From assembly GCF_022884085.1 (NCBI RefSeq), contig NZ_JAGGCS010000004.1:323070-387069 (forward strand): a stretch of DNA of 64,000 nucleotides, written 5' to 3'. The notes beneath the pieces are model-generated. The model did not search any database. It worked only from the letters and a program-made list of their open reading frames with translations, and was not told the DNA's origin. Position numbers and translations under genes: made by a program. Origin of the DNA: Paenirhizobium cremeum. GTDB taxonomy: Bacteria > Pseudomonadota > Alphaproteobacteria > Rhizobiales > Rhizobiaceae. Every line of letters begins with the position of its first letter. Position 1 is the stretch's first letter. Below, piece by piece: positions 10,928 to 19,534 of this stretch.

Positions 10928-11691
10928 GGAGAAACCTCCCGGCCCGCCATGCGAGCCGCCATGCGCCGCTGCGTCGCGATCCGGCGGCGCCAGATCTCGT
11001 TACGCATGGCCATCAGATGCAGCGTGAAGAACAGCATGGTGAAGGCGACCGCCATGATGAGCAGCGGCCAGAGGAATTCCGGATCGATGGTCGGCCCGTC
11101 GAGCCGGATCACCGACGCCGGTTGATGCAGCGTGTTCCACCACTCGACAGAAAACTTGATGATCGGGATGTTGACGAAACCGACGAGGATGAGCACGGCG
11201 CTGACGCGTGCGGCTCTCGACGCATCGTCCATCGCCCGGTTGAGGGCGATGAGGCCGAGATACATCAGGAACAGCACGAAGACGGAGGTGAGCCGCGCGT
11301 CCCAGACCCACCACGTTCCCCACATCGGCTTGCCCCACAGAGAACCCGTGATAAGCGCAATCAGGGTGAAGGCGGCCCCGAGCGGAGCGGCGGCCTTGTG
11401 GCTGACATCGGCAAGCGGATGACGCCAGACGAGCGTGCCGATCGCCGAAAGCGCCATGACCGAATAGCACATCATCGAAAGCCAGGCTGCCGGCACATGC
11501 ACATACATGATGCGCACCGTCTCGCCCTGCTGATAGTCGCCCTCGGTCGTGAAGCTCAGATAGAGCCCGACCGCAAGGAGCATGGCGGTCAGACAGGCAA
11601 ACCACGGCAGGACACGGGCGACCAGCGCCAGGAACCGGGTCGGGTTGGCAAGATCGCTGAACTTCGAAATGGCAAGGCTCGTGTCGTTCAT
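10924..11691 (-). CDS. ccmC: Heme exporter / heme-handling protein CcmC
   Basis: Six-span membrane protein (255 aa) that presents heme to the chaperone CcmE. The tryptophan-rich WWD region is visible as [26 protein letters not shown], and conserved histidine-bearing loops ([23 protein letters not shown]) are the heme ligands known in the family. It lies 45 bp after ccmB and is coupled to ccmD. Confidence 0.96.
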   Translation of the reverse strand: MNDTSLAISKFSDLANPTRFLALVARVLPWFACLTAMLLAVGLYLSFTTEGDYQQGETVRIMYVHVPAAWLSMMCYSVMALSAIGTLVWRHPLADVSHKAAAPLGAAFTLIALITGSLWGKPMWGTWWVWDARLTSVFVLFLMYLGLIALNRAMDDASRAARVSAVLILVGFVNIPIIKFSVEWWNTLHQPASVIRLDGPTIDPEFLWPLLIMAVAFTMLFFTLHLMAMRNEIWRRRIATQRRMAARMAGREVSP

Positions 11692-11736
11692 GGAATGCTT
11701 CTAACCTGAGAGAGGGTCGTCTGCAATTGATCCGGG

Positions 11737-12396
11737 TCAATCGGACGCATTGCGCAACGCCAGAGCGGCGGCAAGCGGACCGATCACAGCGAAGAACAGC
11801 GTGATCGCAATCAGAAACAGGAACGGCGGCATAAATGGGGCCGGCTCCTCCACCGCCGCATAGGAGGCGCTAACCCCGAAGATCAGTACCGGAATGGCCA
11901 GCGGCAGCACCAGAATGGATACCAGAAGTCCGCCGCGGGGCAATGCGACGGCAACGGCGGCACCGGCCGCTCCAATAAAAGTGATCGCCGGTGATCCGAC
12001 GAGAAGCGTCAACATCACCGCACCGATCGCCACCTCGTTCATGTTCATGAAGAGGCCGAGCAAGGGCGAAGCAGCAACCAGGGGCAGGCTGGTGGCGGTC
12101 CAGTGCGCCAGACATTTGACAAAGACGGTAAAGACCAGCGGCGTCTCCTGCATCAGGATCAGATCGAGCGACCCGTCGTCGCGGTCCGCCTGGAACAGGC
12201 GGTCGAGCCCGAGAAGGGCGGCAAGCAGCGCCCCGATCCAGACGATGGCCGGCCCGATGCGCGACAGGAGGTTGAGATCCGGCCCGACCCCGAACGGGAT
12301 GACGGCGACGACCGTCATGAAGAACAGGACGCCGATCAGCGCGCCGCCGCCCGCCCGCACCGAGAGTTTGAGGTCACGGAAGAAAAGGGCGATCAT
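11737..12396 (-). CDS. ccmB: Heme exporter permease CcmB
   Basis: Membrane subunit that pairs with the ATPase CcmA to release holo-CcmE. The product is 219 aa with six hydrophobic segments and starts MIALFFRDLKLSVRAGGGALIGVLFF, which aligns well with CcmB N-termini. The frame stays open upstream but the extension is Arg/Pro-rich and derives from the palindromic spacer, so I start at 12396. The spacer to ccmA is unusually long (91 bp) for this operon. Confidence 0.93.
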   Translation of the reverse strand: MIALFFRDLKLSVRAGGGALIGVLFFMTVVAVIPFGVGPDLNLLSRIGPAIVWIGALLAALLGLDRLFQADRDDGSLDLILMQETPLVFTVFVKCLAHWTATSLPLVAASPLLGLFMNMNEVAIGAVMLTLLVGSPAITFIGAAGAAVAVALPRGGLLVSILVLPLAIPVLIFGVSASYAAVEEPAPFMPPFLFLIAITLFFAVIGPLAAALALRNASD

Positions 12397-12433
12397 GCGG
12401 AAACTCCATTTTCGACCATTCCGCCGACCGCAC

Positions 12434-12477
12434 CCCCCTCTGCCCTGAGGGTGAGATGCCCGGCGGGGCAGAGGGGT
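12434..12477. repeat. Palindromic intergenic element between ccmA and ccmB
   Basis: An 11-bp perfect stem, CCCCTCTGCCC (12435-12445) with GGGCAGAGGGG (12466-12476), encloses a loop with a smaller GGG/CCC pairing. The text (TCTGCCC, CCGGGCATCTC on the minus strand) resembles the short palindromic intergenic repeats that I recall as abundant in rhizobial genomes (RIME-like). It separates two otherwise tightly packed operon genes. Family assignment is from memory. Confidence 0.5.
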
Positions 12478-12487
12478 ATAAGCCACA

Positions 12488-13135
12488 TCACGAAACTTCC
12501 TCCGCCTCGTGATACTCGAACCCCTTCATCACCAGCGTCTTAGCGTTCTTGAGGCCGAGCGGCTGGTGGGTAGCGGCAATTGCGATGCCACCCTTGGCGA
12601 GGTGGGCGTGGACCAGACCGGCGAACATTTCGTCTGCGCTGGCATCGAGCGCCGCCGTCGGCTCGTCGAGAATCCAGACCGGCCGGTGGGCGACGATGAG
12701 CTTGGCCATGGCGAATCGCCGCTGCTGGCCGGCGGAAAGATAGCCGTAGGGCAGATGCGCGATGCTGCCGAGGCCGACGGATTCGGCCGCCTCTTCCACG
12801 GAAAGGCCGGCCCCGCCTTCGGCGTCGCCGAGGAAATCCCGCCAGAAGGCGAGATTTTCGCGGACGGTCAGTTCCTGCTTCATGGCGTTGCGATGGCCGA
12901 GATAATGGCTCGCCTCCCGTGCCGGGCGCGTTTCTTCGCCATCCCGGAAACGGAACTCGACCTTGCCCCGGTCCGGCCTCAGAAGCCCGGCGACCACCCG
13001 CAGTAATGTCGATTTGCCCGAACCGTTGCGGCCGGTCAGCACCATCGCATCGCCCGCACGCAACTCGAAGGAAATGTCGACGAAAATCAGGTCTTCACCC
13101 CGCCTGGCGGCGAGCTTTTCGGCAGTGAGCCGCAT
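12488..13135 (-). CDS. ccmA: Heme exporter ATP-binding protein CcmA
   Basis: ABC ATPase (215 aa) of the CcmABC complex, which drives release of heme-loaded CcmE in the periplasm. Walker A is GRNGSGKST near residue 37, the signature is LSAGQQRRFAMAKL, and Walker B is WILDEPTAALD. It is the first gene of the ccm operon. A 277-bp divergent spacer separates it from acnA and contains an Irr-like box. Confidence 0.94.
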   Translation of the reverse strand: MRLTAEKLAARRGEDLIFVDISFELRAGDAMVLTGRNGSGKSTLLRVVAGLLRPDRGKVEFRFRDGEETRPAREASHYLGHRNAMKQELTVRENLAFWRDFLGDAEGGAGLSVEEAAESVGLGSIAHLPYGYLSAGQQRRFAMAKLIVAHRPVWILDEPTAALDASADEMFAGLVHAHLAKGGIAIAATHQPLGLKNAKTLVMKGFEYHEAEEVS

Positions 13136-13215
13136 GCCGTTCGCTTTCCGGCAACCATCCCGGCTGCCTGTCGAAAAAATTGTCTCAATTCGCCATTCGT
13201 TGGTCTGGCACCTTT

Positions 13216-13232
13216 CTTAGAAATTATCTATA
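13216..13232. promoter_or_regulatory. Candidate Irr (ICE-like) box between ccmA and acnA
   Basis: The 17 bases cTTAGAAATTaTCTAta match the recalled Irr/ICE palindrome TTTAGAA-N3-TTCTAAA at 11 of 14 fixed positions and keep the TAGA-N5-TCTA symmetry. The box lies in the divergent region serving ccmA and acnA. In rhizobia Irr represses iron- and heme-using genes when iron is short; aconitase and cytochrome c maturation are plausible targets. The rest of 13136-13412 shows no other clear element. Confidence 0.4.
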
Positions 13233-13412
13233 TGGGTTTCAACCACGCCAGCGGCCGGCGTGAAGTTCATCCTTGTGCCGAACTTGATGATTGCGAAAGG
13301 CAATTTTCACGGGCGGACAGCGGAAATGGTCGCACCCGCATCCTGATGTGCATGAAGTGCATAGGCGTCCGCACGAACGTGTAGGCTATCAGAATAAGCG
13401 GGGTTCATATCC

Positions 13413-16106
13413 GTGTCCAAATCCATCGACAGCTTCAATTGTCGTTCGACGCTCACCGTCAACGGCAAGGATTATGTCTATTACAGCCTTCCGAAGGCCG
13501 AGGCCAACGGCCTCGCCGGCGTCTCGAAGCTTCCCTACTCGATGAAGGTTCTGCTCGAGAACCTGCTGCGCAACGAAGACGGCCGTTCGGTTACCAAGGC
13601 CGACATTGAAGCCGTTGCCGAATGGCTGAACAACAAGGGCCTCAAGGAAGCGGAAATCGCCTACCGCCCGGCTCGCGTGCTGATGCAGGATTTCACCGGC
13701 GTTCCGGCGGTCGTCGACCTCGCCGCCATGCGTGACGGCATCAAGGCTCTCGGCGGCGACCCGGAAAAGATCAACCCGCTCGTTCCCGTCGACCTCGTCA
13801 TCGACCACTCGGTCATCGTCGACGAATTCGGCACGCCCCAGGCCTTCGCCCGCAACGTCGAACTCGAATACCAGCGCAACGGCGAGCGCTACCGCTTTCT
13901 GAAGTGGGGCCAGCAGGCATTCAAGAACTTCCGCGTGGTTCCCCCGGGCACCGGTATCTGTCACCAGGTCAATTTCGAATATCTCGGCCAAGCTGTCTGG
14001 ACCAAGGAAGAAGACGGCGAGACGATCGCCTACCCCGATACCTGCGTCGGCACCGACAGCCACACCACCATGATTAACGGCCTCGGCGTTCTGGGCTGGG
14101 GCGTGGGCGGTATCGAAGCCGAAGCCGCCATGCTCGGCCAGCCGGTCTCGATGCTTCTGCCCGAGGTCATCGGCTTCAAGCTCACCGGCAAGCTCAAGGA
14201 AGGCGTCACCGCCACCGACCTCGTGCTGACCGTCGTCCAGATGCTGCGCAAGAAGGGCGTCGTTTCGAAGTTCGTTGAATTCTTCGGCCCGGGCATGGAC
14301 AACATGCCGGTCGCCGACCGCGCCACCATCGGCAACATGGGTCCGGAATACGGCGCGACCTGCGGCTTCTTCCCGATCGACGCCGAAACCGTCAACTACC
14401 TCAACATGTCCGGCCGCACCAAGGACCGCATCGCCCTCGTCGAAGCCTATTCCAAGGCGCAGGGCATGTGGCGCGACAATGACGGCTCCCAGCTCGTCTT
14501 CACCGACACGCTGGAACTCGACCTCGGCGACGTCGTTCCCTCGATGGCCGGCCCGAAGCGTCCGGAAGGCAGACTGCCGCTCGAAACCATCGCCCCGAAC
14601 TTCGCAACCGCCCTCGAAGGCGACTACAAGAAGCCGGGTCAGCTTACCACGCGCTACCAGGTCGAAGGCGAAAGCTTCGATCTCGGTCATGGCGACGTCT
14701 GCATCGCCGCCATCACCTCCTGCACCAACACGTCGAATCCGAGCGTCCTGATCGCCGCCGGCCTTCTCGCCCGCAACGCCGTTGCCAAGGGCCTGAAGAC
14801 CAAACCGTGGGTCAAGACCTCGCTCGCACCGGGATCGCAGGTCGTCGGCGAATATCTCGCCAAGTCCGGCCTGCAGAAGGAACTCGACGCGCTCGGCTTC
14901 AACCTTGTCGGTTTTGGCTGCACGACCTGCATCGGTAACTCCGGCCCGCTGCCGCCGGCAATTTCGAAGACGATCAACGACAAGGGCCTGATCACCGCGG
15001 GTGTACTCTCGGGCAACCGTAACTTCGAAGGCCGCATTTCGCCTGACGTCCAGGCGAACTACCTCGCCTCTCCGCCGCTCGTGGTCGCCTACGCGCTTGC
15101 CGGTTCGGTCCAGAAGGACCTGACCAAGGAACCGCTCGGCGAGGACAAGAACGGCAATCCGGTCTACCTCAAGGACATCTGGCCGACCTCTGCGGAAGTG
15201 CAGGAGTTCATCCACAAATACGTCACGCGCGAACTCTTCGAATCGAAGTATGCCGACGTATTCAAGGGCGACGCGAACTGGCAGGCCGTGCAGGTTCCGG
15301 AAGGCCAGACCTATGCCTGGGACGACAAGTCGACCTACGTTCAGAACCCGCCTTACTTCGTCGGCATGAAGAAGACCGGCGAGGGCCTGCACGACATCAA
15401 GGGCGCTCGCGTCCTCGGCCTGTTCGGCGACAAGATCACCACCGACCACATCTCCCCGGCCGGTTCGATCAAGGCCGCCTCGCCGGCTGGTGCCTACCTG
15501 CTCGACAACGGTGTCCAGGTCGCGGACTTCAACCAGTACGGCACACGCCGCGGCAACCATGAAGTCATGATGCGTGGCACCTTCGCCAACATCCGCATCC
15601 GCAACCATATGCTCGGCCCGAACGGCAAGGAAGGTGGCTACACCATCCACTATCCGTCGAAGGAAGAGATGTCGATCTACGACGCCGCTATGAAGTACAA
15701 GGAAGAGGGCGTTCCGCTCGTGATCTTCGCCGGCGTCGAATACGGCAACGGTTCGTCCCGCGACTGGGCCGCGAAGGGCACCAACCTGCTCGGCGTCAAG
15801 GCCGTGATCGCCCAGTCCTTCGAGCGTATCCACCGCTCGAACCTGGTCGGTATGGGCGTGGTTCCCTTCACCTTCGAAGACGGCACCACCTGGGCTTCGC
15901 TCAACCTCAAGGGTGACGAAACTGTCACCATCGAGGGCCTCGAAGGCGACATCAAGCCGCGCGAGACCAAGATCGCCAAGATCACCTATGCCGACGGTTC
16001 GGTGAAGGAAGTCCCGCTGCTTTGCCGCATCGATACGCTCGACGAGGTCACCTACATGGAGAACGGCGGCATTCTGCAGACCGTTCTTCGCGACCTCGCC
16101 GCCTGA
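13413..16106 (+). CDS. acnA: Aconitate hydratase AcnA
   Basis: TCA-cycle enzyme that isomerises citrate to isocitrate with a [4Fe-4S] cluster. 897 residues. The cluster ligands are C437 (CTNTSNPS) and C503/C506 ([14 protein letters not shown]). The C-terminal swivel domain carries [19 protein letters not shown] and [13 protein letters not shown]. The start is a GTG at 13413 ([17 protein letters not shown]), in keeping with rhizobial AcnA; no better start is seen. A strong terminator follows. The cluster makes the enzyme iron-sensitive, which fits the Irr-like box upstream. Confidence 0.97.
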   Translation: MSKSIDSFNCRSTLTVNGKDYVYYSLPKAEANGLAGVSKLPYSMKVLLENLLRNEDGRSVTKADIEAVAEWLNNKGLKEAEIAYRPARVLMQDFTGVPAVVDLAAMRDGIKALGGDPEKINPLVPVDLVIDHSVIVDEFGTPQAFARNVELEYQRNGERYRFLKWGQQAFKNFRVVPPGTGICHQVNFEYLGQAVWTKEEDGETIAYPDTCVGTDSHTTMINGLGVLGWGVGGIEAEAAMLGQPVSMLLPEVIGFKLTGKLKEGVTATDLVLTVVQMLRKKGVVSKFVEFFGPGMDNMPVADRATIGNMGPEYGATCGFFPIDAETVNYLNMSGRTKDRIALVEAYSKAQGMWRDNDGSQLVFTDTLELDLGDVVPSMAGPKRPEGRLPLETIAPNFATALEGDYKKPGQLTTRYQVEGESFDLGHGDVCIAAITSCTNTSNPSVLIAAGLLARNAVAKGLKTKPWVKTSLAPGSQVVGEYLAKSGLQKELDALGFNLVGFGCTTCIGNSGPLPPAISKTINDKGLITAGVLSGNRNFEGRISPDVQANYLASPPLVVAYALAGSVQKDLTKEPLGEDKNGNPVYLKDIWPTSAEVQEFIHKYVTRELFESKYADVFKGDANWQAVQVPEGQTYAWDDKSTYVQNPPYFVGMKKTGEGLHDIKGARVLGLFGDKITTDHISPAGSIKAASPAGAYLLDNGVQVADFNQYGTRRGNHEVMMRGTFANIRIRNHMLGPNGKEGGYTIHYPSKEEMSIYDAAMKYKEEGVPLVIFAGVEYGNGSSRDWAAKGTNLLGVKAVIAQSFERIHRSNLVGMGVVPFTFEDGTTWASLNLKGDETVTIEGLEGDIKPRETKIAKITYADGSVKEVPLLCRIDTLDEVTYMENGGILQTVLRDLAA

Positions 16107-16129
16107 TCCGGACGGCTTCCAACGACAAG

Positions 16130-16165
16130 AACCGCCGGTCGACCTCGTCGGCCGGCGGTTTTCTT
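16130..16165 (+). terminator. Intrinsic terminator after acnA
   Basis: AACCGCCGG (16130-16138) pairs with CCGGCGGTT (16152-16160), extended inside by CGAC/GTCG, and is followed by a T-rich tract (TTTTCTTT). It sits 24 bp after the acnA stop. Confidence 0.85.
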
Positions 16166-16317
16166 TGTCATTCCGGCACCGGACGGCGCGATTGGCGGGC
16201 AGTTTCACCCCATCGTGACTTTGCCTTGAACGCCGGAAGAGCTATGTGTCGACACGCACAAAAAAAGATCGACGGCGGCACCCTCCGCGAGCCGCCGATC
16301 GCGCGACGGGGCACTCC

Positions 16318-17067
16318 ATGAGCAGGGGCATGTTCAAAGGTCTGGCACTTTTCCTGACGCTGGCGCTCGCCGCGCCCGCGCTCTCGGCCGACGGAACGCC
16401 GCTGAAGGGCGTGGTGGAACTGTTCACCTCGCAGGGCTGCGGCTCCTGCCCGCCGGCCGACCGCGCCTTCGAGGCGCTGGTGCGCCAGGGTGATGTGGTG
16501 GCGCTTGCCTATCATGTCGACTATTGGAACTACATGGGCTGGGCGGACACGCTTGCCTCGAAGGAAAACACCACCCGCCAGTACGGCTATGCCCGCAGCC
16601 TCCGCCGCAGCGGCGTCTATACGCCCCAGGCCATCCTCAACGGTCGCGACCATATGAAAGGCACCGATGTCGGTGCGATCAACCAGAAGCTCGACGCGCT
16701 GGAAAAGACCGGCGACGGCCTCAGCATTCCCGTCGAGGCCGAAAAGAAGGGCGACGAACTCGTGGTCAAGGTCGGCGCCGGGGTCGGCAAGGCCGACGTG
16801 GTGGTGGTCTATTTCCGCCGCAAGGAAACGGTGGAGCTCCTGAAGGGCGAGAACGTCGGCAAGAAGATGGTCTACTGGAACAGCGTCACCGATGTCCAGA
16901 CCGTCGGAATGTGGGACGGCAAGCCGCTGGATCTCGTGCTGCCGGCAAAGCTCATCGGTGCGGACGGTAATAGCGGCTGCGCCATCCTTCTCCAGTCCAC
17001 CGGGCCGCAGGGCGAGCCCGCAGGCATTCTCGGCGCGACCATGATGATCGATCCGGCCAAAATCTGA
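16318..17067 (+). CDS. DUF1223 secreted thioredoxin-like protein
   Basis: A 249-residue protein starting MSRGMFKGLALFLTLALAAPALSADG, a clear Sec signal peptide. The mature part opens with VVELFTSQGCGSCPPADRAF, giving a CxxC at C41/C44 as in thioredoxin-like DUF1223 proteins. VALAYHVDYWNYMGWADTLAS and RQYGYARSL are other family blocks. The function is not established; an exported redox or metal-handling role is inferred from the CGSC motif. The ATG at 16318 is chosen over an upstream in-frame ATG (16246) because it places the signal peptide at the N-terminus. Confidence 0.86.
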   Translation: MSRGMFKGLALFLTLALAAPALSADGTPLKGVVELFTSQGCGSCPPADRAFEALVRQGDVVALAYHVDYWNYMGWADTLASKENTTRQYGYARSLRRSGVYTPQAILNGRDHMKGTDVGAINQKLDALEKTGDGLSIPVEAEKKGDELVVKVGAGVGKADVVVVYFRRKETVELLKGENVGKKMVYWNSVTDVQTVGMWDGKPLDLVLPAKLIGADGNSGCAILLQSTGPQGEPAGILGATMMIDPAKI

Positions 17068-17346
17068 AGCTTCTCGAAGGATTTTGCCTTGGCCGGTCCG
17101 GCCCGGGTGCATTGGGGGGCTGGGGGTAAGGGGTCAATGCGCCAGACCGGACCGTTTTGGCGCACCGCGCCAACCAAGTGCGTAGCAGTCTCAGTTTAAA
17201 TTTGGGCGGTGTTTTGTCCAAAATACGGCGGAGCTAAAAAAAGCGCATTCGGCCGAAAGAGCGCTTTGCGTGGGCGGGTGCGCGCGCTGCCGTAATATCG
17301 TGAAAGTTCGCTCTATGTTCTTGCCGAATCGCCCGATCTGAGGCAC
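17068..17346. repeat. Palindrome-dense spacer with G-rich loop
   Basis: This 279-bp gap holds stacked inverted repeats. GGTCCGG (17095-17101) pairs with CCGGACC (17147-17153), enclosing GGTGCATTG (17106-17114) with CAATGCGCC (17135-17143). The loop has G runs of 6, 5 and 4. A second hairpin is TTGGCGC/GCGCCAA (17157-17173). A third is AAAGCGC/GCGCTTT (17240-17267) around TTCGGCCGAA. The first may end DUF1223 transcription (GTTTT follows); as a set they look like an intergenic mosaic element. No gene is seen. Confidence 0.5.
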
Positions 17347-19449
17347 ATGATGGGCATGACCTCCAGCCCGTCACTGCCGCCGCCGTCGGCCTATCTGGAT
17401 GCCCTGAACGAGCAGCAGCGGGCAGCGGCCTCCCGTGGCATTCCCGCCCCCGAGGGTGGCGCCGGACCTCTTCTCATCATCGCCGGCGCCGGATCGGGCA
17501 AAACCAACACGCTGGCCCATCGCGTCGCCCATCTGCTTGTCAACGGCGCCGACCCCCGCCGCATCCTTCTGATGACCTTTTCCCGGCGTGCTGCCAGCGA
17601 AATGACAGCGCGTGTGGAACGCATCTGCCGCAAGGTGCTGGGGAAGGACGCATCCACCCTGACGGATGCGCTCACATGGGCCGGAACCTTCCACGGCATA
17701 GGCGCGCGCATCCTGCGCGAATACGCCTACGAGATCGGCCTCGACCCGGATTTCACCATTCACGACCGGGAGGATTCGGCCGACCTGATGAATCTGGTCC
17801 GTCACCAGCTCGGCCTCTCTAAGCTGGAAAGCCGCTTCCCCACCAAGGCGACGTGTCTTGCGATCTATTCCCGCGTCGTGAATGCGGAATGTCCTCTGAA
17901 GGAAGCACTGCAATCCTCCTTTCCCTGGTGCAGCAACTGGGAGAGCCAGTTGAAGGAGTTGTTTGCCGGCTATGTCGAGGCCAAGCAGGCACAGAACGTG
18001 CTCGATTACGACGATCTCCTGCTTTACTGGGCCCATGCCGTCACCGATCCCCATCTTGCCGGCGCGATCGGCGGCCGTTTCGACCATGTTCTGGTCGACG
18101 AATACCAGGACACCAACCGGCTCCAGTCGACCATCCTCACCGCGATGAAACCGGCCGGCACCGGCCTCACCGTGGTCGGCGACGACGCCCAGTCGATCTA
18201 TTCCTTCCGCGCCGCAACGATCCGCAACATCCTCGATTTTCCGAAGCAGTTCGACCCGCCCGCCGAGGTCGTGACCCTCGACCGCAATTATCGCTCCACC
18301 CAGCCGATCCTGACAGCGGCAAACGGCGTCATCGGCCTTGCGCGCGAACGCTTCACCAAGAACCTCTGGAGCGAGCGGGCAAGCGAGGAGCGCCCGATGC
18401 TGGTCGGTGTGCGCGACGAAGCCGATCAGGCCCGTTATGTCGCCGAACAGGTGCTGGCGGCCCGCGAGACCGGCACGACGCTGAAACAGCAGGCCGTGCT
18501 TTTTCGTGCCTCCAACCATAGCGGCCCACTGGAAATCGAACTCACCCGGAGAAACATCCCCTTCGTGAAGTTCGGCGGGCTGAAATTCCTCGACGCCGCC
18601 CATGTGAAGGATCTGCTGGCAACCCTGCGCTTCGCCCAGAACCCGCGCGACAAAGTGGCGGGCTTTCGTCTATTGCAGCTATTGCCGGGCATCGGCCCGC
18701 AGACGGCCGGCAAGATCCTCGACACTGCAGCCGCCGATCCGGAGCCGCTGATTTCGCTTGCCGAAATGCCCCCGCCGCCCCGCTGCGGCGAGGAATGGGG
18801 CGCCTTCACGAGAATGCTCATGGAACTGAGGGGCATTAGCCTCGGCTGGCCGGGAGAAATCGCCAGGGTTCGCGAATGGTACGAACCGCATCTCGGCCGC
18901 ATTCACGAGGATGCCGAGACCCGCATGGCCGACCTCCTACAGCTCGAACAGATCGCAGGTGGCTATCCGTCGCGGGAGCGCTTCCTGACCGAACTCACTC
19001 TCGATCCACCCGATGCGACCAGCGATCAGGCCGGCGTACCGTTGCGCGATGAGGATTACCTGATCCTTTCGACCATCCACTCCGCCAAGGGACAGGAATG
19101 GAAATCGGTCTTCGTGCTGAATTGCGTCGACGGTTGCATTCCCTCGGATCTCGGCGTCGGCACCACCGACGAAATCGATGAGGAGCGCCGCCTCCTCTAT
19201 GTCGCGATGACACGCGCCAAGGACAGCCTGCATATCATCACGCCGCAGCGCTTCTTCACCCATGGCCAGAACGCGCAAGGGGACCGTCACGTCTATGCCG
19301 CCCGCTCGCGTTTCATTCCCGCCATGCTGCTGCAATATTTCGAAAAGGTGAGCTGGCCAATTGCCGCCGCCGGCGAAGGGCAGGCCGCACATGGCGAGCG
19401 ACAGAAGCGGATCGACGTCGGCGCCCGCATGCGCGGCATGTGGCGCTGA
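17347..19449 (+). CDS. UvrD/Rep-type ATP-dependent DNA helicase
   Basis: Superfamily I helicase of 700 residues, probably a 3'-5' repair helicase. Motifs appear in order: Q-motif region LNEQQRAAA, Walker A GAGSGKTNT (about residue 47), Ia TFSRRAASEM, Walker B VDEYQDTN, motif III GDDAQSIYSFRAA, motif IV NYRSTQPIL, motif V STIHSAKGQEWKSVF and motif VI YVAMTRAKD. It is shorter than canonical UvrD and lacks the long C-terminal extension, so I do not assign a symbol. It stands alone after the palindrome-rich spacer and faces the TonB receptor gene. Confidence 0.9.
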   Translation: MMGMTSSPSLPPPSAYLDALNEQQRAAASRGIPAPEGGAGPLLIIAGAGSGKTNTLAHRVAHLLVNGADPRRILLMTFSRRAASEMTARVERICRKVLGKDASTLTDALTWAGTFHGIGARILREYAYEIGLDPDFTIHDREDSADLMNLVRHQLGLSKLESRFPTKATCLAIYSRVVNAECPLKEALQSSFPWCSNWESQLKELFAGYVEAKQAQNVLDYDDLLLYWAHAVTDPHLAGAIGGRFDHVLVDEYQDTNRLQSTILTAMKPAGTGLTVVGDDAQSIYSFRAATIRNILDFPKQFDPPAEVVTLDRNYRSTQPILTAANGVIGLARERFTKNLWSERASEERPMLVGVRDEADQARYVAEQVLAARETGTTLKQQAVLFRASNHSGPLEIELTRRNIPFVKFGGLKFLDAAHVKDLLATLRFAQNPRDKVAGFRLLQLLPGIGPQTAGKILDTAAADPEPLISLAEMPPPPRCGEEWGAFTRMLMELRGISLGWPGEIARVREWYEPHLGRIHEDAETRMADLLQLEQIAGGYPSRERFLTELTLDPPDATSDQAGVPLRDEDYLILSTIHSAKGQEWKSVFVLNCVDGCIPSDLGVGTTDEIDEERRLLYVAMTRAKDSLHIITPQRFFTHGQNAQGDRHVYAARSRFIPAMLLQYFEKVSWPIAAAGEGQAAHGERQKRIDVGARMRGMWR

Positions 19450-19475
19450 CCTCTCCCAAACCATCATCTGCAAAC

Positions 19476-19512
19476 GAAAAACCGCCGGAAACCAATGGGT
19501 TCCGGCGGCTTT
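19476..19512. terminator. Bidirectional terminator between helicase and TonB receptor genes
   Basis: CCGCCGGAA (19482-19490) pairs with TTCCGGCGG (19500-19508), with two further inner pairs and a 3-nt loop. On the minus strand it is followed by five T residues, giving a good terminator 27 nt beyond the receptor stop; on the plus strand the tail is CTTT, weaker. Confidence 0.8.
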
Positions 19513-19534
19513 GAGTATCAGACGGCAGACCTTA

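Noticed and set aside
13389..16208. Long open frame antisense to acnA (about 939 codons)
   Set aside because: It mirrors acnA codon use in GC-rich DNA; its translation is charge-rich and without any domain, while acnA has all cluster cysteines.
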